Shown in pieces: positions 59,801-64,000 of a stretch of DNA of 64,000 nucleotides. Below the pieces are notes generated by a model that was not told the origin of the DNA, did no database searches, and was given only the letters and a program-made list of their open reading frames with translations. A program made the position numbers and the translations under genes. Positions within the stretch are counted from its first letter, which is position 1. Every line of letters starts with the position of its first letter. The DNA comes from Dendrophyllia cribrosa (lineage: Eukaryota > Cnidaria > Anthozoa > Scleractinia > Dendrophylliidae), in contig JAJLRJ010000010.1 of assembly GCA_024195265.1 (NCBI GenBank), positions 2,453,981-2,517,980 of the forward strand, in the 5' to 3' direction.

Positions 59801-62800
59801 TCCTGCGAGCGAACTCTCGGACTCTGGGAATAAACTAAGTTTTGTTTCGAAAACGTGTCTTAGGGTACGTGAAACAAATAAGCATTGTTTGAAATAAGAA
59901 GTTGAATGCCAAGCTCGGTGGATGGAAGTAAGCTGCATTCAATTATTCTTGTTATATAAGCACATAGTCACCATCTGAGATGGAATGTTTAGCAGTACCT
60001 AGTATACTCTTGGTTAAGGTGCGTTGATTAAGGCGTTAGTCTGTTCTCTGCTATCGTGTACGTATTTTGCCAAGGGATACCTAAAAAATTAATGGGGTAA
60101 CCCTGTGATGGAATAGCATTCCATCAAGAAGTTAGAATCAGTAGTCCTAGTTTAGTCAATCTCCGGCGCTGTGAGCAGCCTGTTGCTCGTATAGTATGAG
60201 TTTTTCTGGTGTAAAGATTTACAGTTTCTTATTTCACTTTTGATTATAGAACTAACATATCCGTCGAAGAAAACGTGGCAAATGGAACTGTCATATTCCA
60301 AGTAAAAGCCACTGATGCAGACTATGGCAACAACTCCATTATAACTTACTCTTTGCTGCCAAGTGAGTCTGGGGAAAAGTTTTATATCGATTCTTCATCC
60401 GGGAACATTACTGTCATTGAAAACCTGGATCGTGAGAACACGAGTGAAGTGACGCTACGTATCCAAGCAACGGATGGAAAGTTTTCAATACCTAACGAGC
60501 TTCGTCATCATAACTGATGTCAATGACAATCCACCGGTATTCACCAGCAGGTAAGATACGATCAAAAATACATTGAAGTTCAATGCGCAGTTGCGATTTC
60601 TATCCAGGTTTGCGCGCCAGCAGCTCAGATTGATGGGCAAAACAAAAAGCAAAAAACAAAATATTGCGGGATACAGCTGGCATTGCATAATTTAAAACAA
60701 TTAACACGCATTTTTCTAAGGACCGTGCTTTTCACCTTTTCAAAACCCAGAATCAAACGTTGCTCGTGGAGAAGTAACTTTGGGGTCTGTAGATGAAACC
60801 CCGAATTGTGACCATTCAAATGACCTCTTTTAAGAGGTAGTTTACTTACCTTTGTTTCTGGACATTGTTGTTGTTATTGTTCTGTTTTTATTCCTATGTT
60901 GTCGCTACTGGAAGCAAAAGGGTTAAAAAGTATTTAAGATTGTCTATAATTATAGTGGTGAAATTGCAGTGGTGCTACTGTAAAGCGTTTTTGGGCGCAG
61001 TGTATTATACTGATGGAACCGCAGTGGTGTTATTTTAGGATTGATTAAAGCGTGTTGATGTAAAACGCATTGGATGTGAGAACGGAAGGTCGGCTCTGCT
61101 CTTTCTTGCGTTACATGTTATTAAAGGACTTGTTGAATCACACTGCCTCTAGGGTTTTGCACTTTCTTATTTCACTTTTTATTTTAGAACTAACATTTCT
61201 GTTGAGGAAAATGTGGCAAATGGCACTGTCATATTCCAAGTAAAAGCCACTGATGCAGACTATGGCAACAACTCCATTATAACTTACTCTTTGCTGCCAA
61301 GTGAGTATAGGGAAAAGTTTTCCGTTGATGCTTCATCCGGGAACATTACTGTCATTGAAAACGTGGATCGTGAGAACACGAGTGAAGTGACTCTACGTAT
61401 CCAAGCAACGGATGGAAAGTTTCCAATACATACCGAGCTATTCGTCATCATAACTGATGTCAATGACAATCCACCGGTATTCACCAGCAGGTAAGATACG
61501 ATCATAGTACTTATAATTTTTGGTAATTTTGAAAGTAATTCTTTTTAACTCTTGAATAAGTGAAGCGGTTTTTCATTGCTACGTTTTGTGATTGGCTAAA
61601 AAATCTCGCGCCACTTTCTCGACCAATCAGAAGTAAAACCAAAACTAATCGTGACTTGCTCGCACGCGTTTTCCCGCGCTTGGCGCCGCCGACATGTAAT
61701 TGCTTCGAGCTCTGATTGGTTCATTGGATTGTTTACGACTGCTGTGATTGGTCAGAGTAATTACTTTGGTTTTCACTCGATCACTCAATCACTTAGCTAT
61801 AGACTTTTCTTGGTAATTCCGCTGACCAGTGCATAAGGTTTTGAGCTTTGGAAAACTACAAATAGATTTTTCAAGACTTAAGAAAATGCTACATAACACG
61901 GCGAATTTTGTTGTTGAATGTGTCAAGTTTCGCTGCCAATTGTAAAAGTTCAAATATACCAGGGTAATTCTTTGACTGCTCTGCTCTGGCATTCCATCAA
62001 GAAGTTAGTATCAATAGTCCTAGTTTAGTCAATCTCCGGCGTTGGAGAAGCCTATGGCTCGCACAGTATATGCGTTCTTCTGGTGTAAATGTTTTAAAGT
62101 ACTCTAATACACTCTTAATTATAGAACTAACATATCTGTTGAAGAAAACGTGGCAAATGGCACTGTCATATTCCAAGTAAAAGCCACCGATGCAGACTAT
62201 GGCAATAACTCCATCATAACTTACTCTTTGCTGCCAAGTGAGTATGGCGGGAAGTTTTCCATTGATGCTTCATCCGGGAACATTACTGTCATTGGAAACC
62301 TGGATCGTGAGAACACAAATGAAGTGACGCTACGTATCCAAGCAACGGATGGAAAGTTTACAATAACCACGGAGATATTCATTAGAGTATTAGACGTGAA
62401 CGAATTTCCTCCCGTTTTTGATCGACAAAGCTACAAAAAACGCATTTCAGAAACAGTTCTTGTAGGCGAACGTATCATTCAAGTGTTTGCCACAGACAAG
62501 GACGCTGGAAAAAACAGAAGATTAATTTATAACATCGTTAGCGGAAATAGCGACAGCACGTTCAGCGTCAATGCGGAAAATGGCATTATTATTCTCCAGA
62601 AACCGTTAGATTACAGCATGAAAAAGGATTACGAGCTTCGTGTCAAGGCGTCTGATAATGGTAGTCCGAGTTTAGAATCGTTTACGAACGTTTCCATAAC
62701 CGTAGAAAAGGAATGTGAAATAAAGGTCACCTTGCAAGTGCCGCCCCATTCAACAACCCAACAACTGTTTCGTGTACCAGCCTCCTTCGATGCAGACTAC

Positions 62801-64000
62801 GGATCAAAAGCTAATATTACGTATTCTATCGTTATCGAAAATAACGTGGAAGTTTGCAGTGATCTTGTTATAGACCATGATGGAGGTGTCTACAGTGAAA
62901 CAAATCTACATTGGGGTGCTGTTTGTAATATTACTGTCAGAGCCATAGATGAAATCGGGACGCATGTTTGCTTTGTTTATCTTCGCGTTGCAGCTAAAAC
63001 CACTTCAAGCACGGAACAACGAACGGGTAAGTGGTGTCCATGTGATATTTAATTTTAAAACGCTTGAGATTCCTCTAGGAAAAAACATCACAATACTAAA
63101 CGGGGGCGGATCCACAAATTTTTGTAATAACTTTCCAGCCATGGGCGTTGGCGCAAGCTTCTAGTGGGGTCCTGAAAATTACCCTCTGAAACGCCATTTC
63201 CAGCATTCCTGAGACTCGACCAGAAAACCAAAAATAACATTGCATGATTAAAAGGGACAGCAGCATAGCATTGTATATTTTATATTTAGTTGAACAACAC
63301 CTTCATCTATATAACAGGAATTGACGCTAATGAATCATCCGCGATGATTCTTATGATGATGCAATGGTGATATGTCGAATCATAGTTAACCCGAGTAGTG
63401 TAGCAGCTGCTCAGAAGATCTGTCGAGATTGGTTAAAACAAACAGTAGTTTTCATTGTCGACTCATTCAATTGTTTTATTTCTATTGTTTCTCGTTCATT
63501 GTATCCATCCAATTGGGTTAGATCGTACGGCAGCTGCTACATGCATAGGAGTGTTATGATGCCAACTGGCCCGTTAAAATTATGTTTCATGATTAACAAT
63601 CACATAAAATAATTATCGTCACATCCTCCGTCTTATGCAAACAAAGAAAGAATAAAGAAACGGGATGGATAAAAGAAACAATAATAAATATTAGCAAAGA
63701 TAGTCTATATATCGCTCTCCCTCTGGAACTGAACTTCACTGGACTATTAAAGGTCGCTCGAAGGTAGCAGTAATTGTCTTGACTCCTCGTTAGGTATCAC
63801 AACTGATTACTTTCAATTCTTTTATGATTGTTTTTTTTTTTATGCCTTGTAAATAGTACTTTCCCTCATAAAGGATACTGCCACTTTAGTAGATTGCATG
63901 TAAGATGTTTTGTGTCGACAACAGTTTTTTTTTTTCACATTCTCAGATGGTTTTCCAGATGAAGGCAAATATGCTCTGATTACCATTGCCGCCCTGCTAT
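44836..64000 (+). CDS. Multi-exon receptor: C1q-like x9, Ig, cadherin x8, TM (3' end outside window)
   Basis: Probable single-pass membrane adhesion or recognition receptor. Fifteen exons join with GT-AG sites and consistent phases; about 2,360 residues lie in the window. Order: signal peptide (exon 1); four jelly-roll domains of about 140 residues in exon 2, four and a half in exon 3, the rest in exon 4; one Ig domain (exons 5-6); cadherin repeats (exons 7-14) with LDRE, DAD and DxNDN calcium motifs; a cysteine-bearing membrane-proximal segment; then a hydrophobic stretch beginning YALITIAALL (exon 15). The jelly-roll assignment rests on recurring GxY/FxxxxxL, LSG, LxxGDxL and SxFSV patterns of C1q/TNF-like domains, with no search done. 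The combination is not one I can match to a named family. An uncorrected frameshift sits in exon 12. Function (cell adhesion, self/non-self or microbe recognition) is inference. Confidence 0.8.
44900..45762. other. Intron 1, holding a nested palindromic element
   Basis: 44,966-45,524 is bounded by inverted ends of about 55 bp (TTAAGTAATGGTCCTAGTAA...). Inside it, 45,365-45,465 is a second palindrome with about 43-bp arms (GAAAGCGAAATGCCGCAGAA...) sharing the AAGAACTAGGCAA motif with the outer ends. Probably a fold-back transposon. Confidence 0.8.
45763..47526 (+). CDS. Exon 2: four C1q/TNF-like domains
   Basis: 588 codons without a stop. Domain starts are near GWTLVKPWSV, VRLESWRTSGTKGLF, GWNRVENWSVSSS and GWTKITSWKTDNVSGLF; each ends with a strand like STFSVVQIS or FLGVSLVS. 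The GW-x(4)-W opening recurs, so the domains arose by internal duplication. N-glycosylation sequons are frequent. Acceptor CTCACAG, donor GTGAGA, phases 1 and 1. Confidence 0.85.
47744..48396 (-). mobile_element. Penelope-like element fragment, minus copy
   Basis: Minus strand: SVVYKIPCECGKVYFGETGR-SMYERIKEH (GIY-YIG endonuclease start), a frameshift, then SEHVNKTGHFPIWNEVKF, HWYTRRVKEAIHIRLHP, NINRDSGIEIPEA-stop. The 3' UTR holds a duplicated block CGGACCTG(C/T)GAGGGAACAACAT and a hammerhead whose GAAA is mutated to GACA (47,780-47,825), so cleavage should be lost. 5'-truncated. Confidence 0.88.
48397..49245 (+). mobile_element. Penelope-like element fragment, plus copy
   Basis: Begins in the RT thumb (SVKRGIVKCLYDLAKHLIT), continues with KEKQHLLSVLVSNGYPSSF and YIKGVSEVLRHSLQQ with frameshifts, then VVYKIP-ECGK. 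A deletion removes the YIG half of the nuclease, and it resumes at SEHANNTGHFPIWNEVKF...WYTRRVK...NINRDCGIEIP. It joins the minus copy head to head at about 48,396 and ends with an intact hammerhead. Confidence 0.88.
49167..49216 (+). ncRNA. Hammerhead ribozyme motif in PLE 3' end
   Basis: Stem I ATCGC/GCGAT; CTGATGA at 49,172-49,178; stem II closed by GATT/AGTC with a large loop; GAAA at 49,200-49,203; cleavage predicted after C49211. Stem III is the palindrome ACGTACGT. Hammerheads are established features of PLE terminal repeats. Confidence 0.8.
49389..51315 (+). CDS. Exon 3: C1q/TNF-like domains 5-8 and start of 9
   Basis: 642 codons without a stop from the acceptor TTTCTTCAG. Domain ends are marked by SSFSVVMVSRW, GSLFSMVRFLA, and FFAALITDD; openings include GWHELREWKTPSGE and GGEWWKGIEQWEDVD. 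Several Cys (SFCGE, CVGPRNCEECYIE, CLSLRSK) may form bonds absent from exon 2 domains. Enters in phase 1; donor AAG-GTAAAC, phase 2. Confidence 0.85.
51316..52160. other. Intron 3
   Basis: Interrupts C1q-like domain 9 between HQT and IIELLLS. Contains three short ACCTTTACGGTA repeats at 51,935-51,990; otherwise nothing recognisable. Confidence 0.7.
52161..52375 (+). CDS. Exon 4: end of C1q/TNF-like domain 9
   Basis: Split codon AG-A restores Arg, then IIELLLSVNGDS...LSLSATVYLEPWQTLYLMI...VNGSTFSVALIG. Typical last strands of the fold. Donor ATAG-GTACAT, phase 1. This donor lies in a 50-bp tandem repeat. Confidence 0.8.
52361..52560. repeat. 50-bp minisatellite duplicating an exon/donor junction
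   Basis: GTGGCGCTCATAGGTACATG and variants recur at 52,363, 52,413, about 52,468 and 52,517, each carrying the exon 4 end and its GT donor. Extension past the first donor reaches a stop at 52,423-52,425, so only the first donor keeps the frame. Confidence 0.9.
52868..54264. mobile_element. Nested DNA element pair in intron 4, outer
   Basis: TGGCTGAACACAGTTT (52,868-52,883) and AAACTGTGTTCAGCCA (54,249-54,264) are perfect inverted termini. The interior includes the 52,905-53,503 MITE close to its left end. No transposase ORF. Confidence 0.65.
52905..53503. mobile_element. 599-bp TA-flanked MITE in intron 4
   Basis: GAGACCTTAAGATCGAGGTT and AACCTCAATCTTAAGGTCTC are inverted ends, with TA at 52,903-52,904 and 53,504-53,505. 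Internal echoes of GGTTTGCGG(T)TT near both ends. Non-coding. Confidence 0.85.
54454..54635 (+). CDS. Exon 5: linker and first half of Ig domain
   Basis: EGTTYCKTVAKNV, then PPPSVSLVDDLGLNISWRCD and VTYKWLKNDQ: first Ig cysteine and the B/C-strand tryptophan. Phase 1 in, phase 0 out; acceptor TTTGTAG, donor CAG-GTGACT. Confidence 0.8.
54767..54893 (+). CDS. Exon 6: second half of Ig domain
   Basis: TITSSYNLSLTNVQVSDSGR-YVCLAEYDD: the D-x-G-x-Y-x-C motif is a clear Ig signature. An intron inside an Ig domain between strands C' and D is common in animals. Ends phase 1. Confidence 0.88.
54894..55619. other. Intron 6
   Basis: No element recognised; ends with a GTT-rich pyrimidine-poor tract before the TTGTTGTAG acceptor. 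Confidence 0.5.
55620..55748 (+). CDS. Exon 7: first part of cadherin repeat 1
   Basis: DTRPQFESKEFTASEDSNVS then LTFSALTKQRGPANVSLVIV: an NPPxF-like start and opening strands of a cadherin repeat. Phase 1 in and out; joins exon 8 through Gly. Confidence 0.65.
55749..56028. other. Intron 7 with MITE fragment
   Basis: 55,798-55,890 matches the right end of the 13,861-14,227 MITE, including a 22-base C run. Confidence 0.75.
56029..56236 (+). CDS. Exon 8: end of cadherin repeat 1
   Basis: Contains IPFDYETTKLYQLTLIATNL and ends ITDFNDNPPIFTS, the standard cadherin repeat C-terminal calcium motif DxNDNPP. Ends phase 2, the phase shared by all following cassettes. Lacks the usual LDRE (has FDYE). 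Confidence 0.88.
56237..56974. other. Intron 8 with degraded SINE
   Basis: 56,480-56,650 retains TTCACCCGGATGTATAAATG and neighbouring text of the 39,358 SINE. The element is old. Confidence 0.6.
56975..57274 (+). CDS. Exon 9: cadherin repeat 2
   Basis: 100-codon cassette, phase 2-2, starting at TSISVKENVANGNVIFQVKA and ending DVNDNPPVFTS. Calcium motifs KEN, TDADYGNN, LDRE and DVNDN are all present. One codon shorter than later cassettes (SEYGEFSID against SEYGGKFSID) and the most diverged (LRVNATDG). Confidence 0.92.
57275..58023. other. Intron 9
   Basis: Not similar to the later cassette introns beyond the splice ends. No element recognised. Confidence 0.6.
58024..58326 (+). CDS. Exon 10: cadherin repeat 3
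   Basis: 101-codon cassette, phase 2-2: TNISVEENVANGTVIFQVKA...DINDNPPVFTS. Differs from other copies by CIRATDG. All calcium motifs intact. Confidence 0.93.
58327..58983. other. Intron 10 (type A), duplicated as intron 12
   Basis: GTAAGATACGATCAAAAAT then CAATGCGCAGTTGCGATTTC is shared with 60,551-61,187. Holds a fragment related to the 88-bp repeat of 541-957 (58,565-58,640, inverted). Confidence 0.85.
58984..59286 (+). CDS. Exon 11: cadherin repeat 4
   Basis: 101-codon cassette, phase 2-2. Distinguishing residues: SVQEN, SEYKEKFSIDVSS, LRIQATDG. Calcium motifs intact. Confidence 0.93.
59287..60249. other. Intron 11 (type B), duplicated as intron 13
   Basis: GTAAGATACGATCATAGTAC is shared with the start of 61,491-62,124; the 3' parts also share a degraded SINE (ATTCCATCAAGAAGTTAG, TAGTCAATCTCCGGCG). 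A GTT repeat at 59,740-59,775 may be a LINE tail. Confidence 0.85.
60250..60550 (+). pseudogene. Exon 12: cadherin cassette with 2-bp deletion
   Basis: 301 bp instead of 303. GAGCTATTCGTC of the sister exons is GAGCTTCGTC here (about 60,497-60,506), so the frame is lost after IPNEL and a stop follows. Splice sites are intact and the cassette would be phase 2-2, so skipping it leaves the rest of the protein in frame. A sequencing or assembly error is the main alternative. Confidence 0.88.
60551..61187. other. Intron 12 (type A copy)
   Basis: Close relative of intron 10, with small deletions near the 5' end and a 20-bp insertion around 60,738-60,757. Carries the inverted 88-bp-repeat relative at 60,765-60,840. 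Confidence 0.85.
61188..61490 (+). CDS. Exon 13: cadherin repeat 6
   Basis: 101-codon cassette, phase 2-2. Distinguishing residues: SEYREKFSVDASS, ENVDREN (LDRE changed to VDRE), KFPIHTE. Closest to exons 11 and 12. Confidence 0.93.
61491..62124. other. Intron 13 (type B copy)
   Basis: About 330 bp shorter than intron 11 and partly replaced by a GC-richer block with CCAATCA-type motifs (61,560-61,760). Both SINE remnants are retained. Confidence 0.8.
62125..63026 (+). CDS. Exon 14: cadherin repeats 7-8 and membrane-proximal segment
   Basis: The first 100 codons match the cassettes, but the end is DVNEFPPVFDRQSYK, a non-array type. Repeat 8 follows (VFATDKDAGKNRRLIYNIV, PLDYSMKKDYELRVKASDNG). 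Then comes a cysteine-containing, cadherin-like but motif-poor segment (FDADYGSKANITYSIV, VCSDLVIDHDGG, CNITVRAIDEIG). Ends phase 1 with donor GTAAGT. Confidence 0.92.
63027..63946. other. Intron 14
   Basis: Includes a fragment (63,095-63,205) of the 42,690 repeat family. Ends with a T-rich tract and the CTCAG acceptor. Confidence 0.6.
63947..64000 (+). CDS. Exon 15 (partial): start of transmembrane segment
   Basis: Phase 1 junction gives Asp, then GFPDEGKYALITIAALL up to the window edge; a charged stretch leading into a hydrophobic run, as expected at the outer face of a membrane helix. The cytoplasmic tail is not in the window. Confidence 0.65.

Overview
The window looks like nuclear DNA of an anthozoan cnidarian, probably a stony coral. 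Evidence: AT-rich sequence, short exons with GT-AG introns, a secreted or membrane adhesion protein, tRNA-derived SINEs of a kind common in corals and anemones, Penelope-like (PLE) and LINE relics, and very dense short inverted-repeat DNA transposons. The species cannot be named from sequence alone.

Layout. 1-1603: decayed transposon-type gene with a YqaJ-like exonuclease domain, interrupted by an 88-bp tandem repeat; a 5'-truncated LINE (1597-3402) follows directly. 3.4-44.5 kb: no host gene found. This part is layered mobile DNA: MITEs with TA, TTAA or 7-8-bp target duplications, fold-back palindromes, two SINE families, a LINE split by a MITE, a tyrosine recombinase remnant, and a very large inverted duplication (31.5-37.4 kb) whose two arms act as filled and empty sites for several insertions. 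Sequences with a hammerhead-ribozyme core recur at 4.4, 15.3, 17.4, 41.5, 43.2, 47.8 and 49.2 kb.

44,836-64,000 (+): one large multi-exon gene running off the right edge. Fifteen exons can be joined with GT-AG boundaries and matching phases at every junction. Encoded order: signal peptide, about nine C1q/TNF-like beta-jelly-roll domains, one Ig domain, about eight cadherin repeats plus a membrane-proximal segment, then the start of a probable transmembrane helix. The cadherin exons are an array of near-identical phase-2/phase-2 cassettes, enlarged by duplication of a two-exon unit; one cassette (60,250-60,550) is 2 bp short and frameshifted. Introns carry PLE, SINE and MITE insertions.

The most interesting points are the chimeric C1q-like/Ig/cadherin receptor with its exon-cassette array, and the set of unrelated-looking hammerheads that all have a loopless, palindromic stem III, which suggests cleavage as dimers or multimers.
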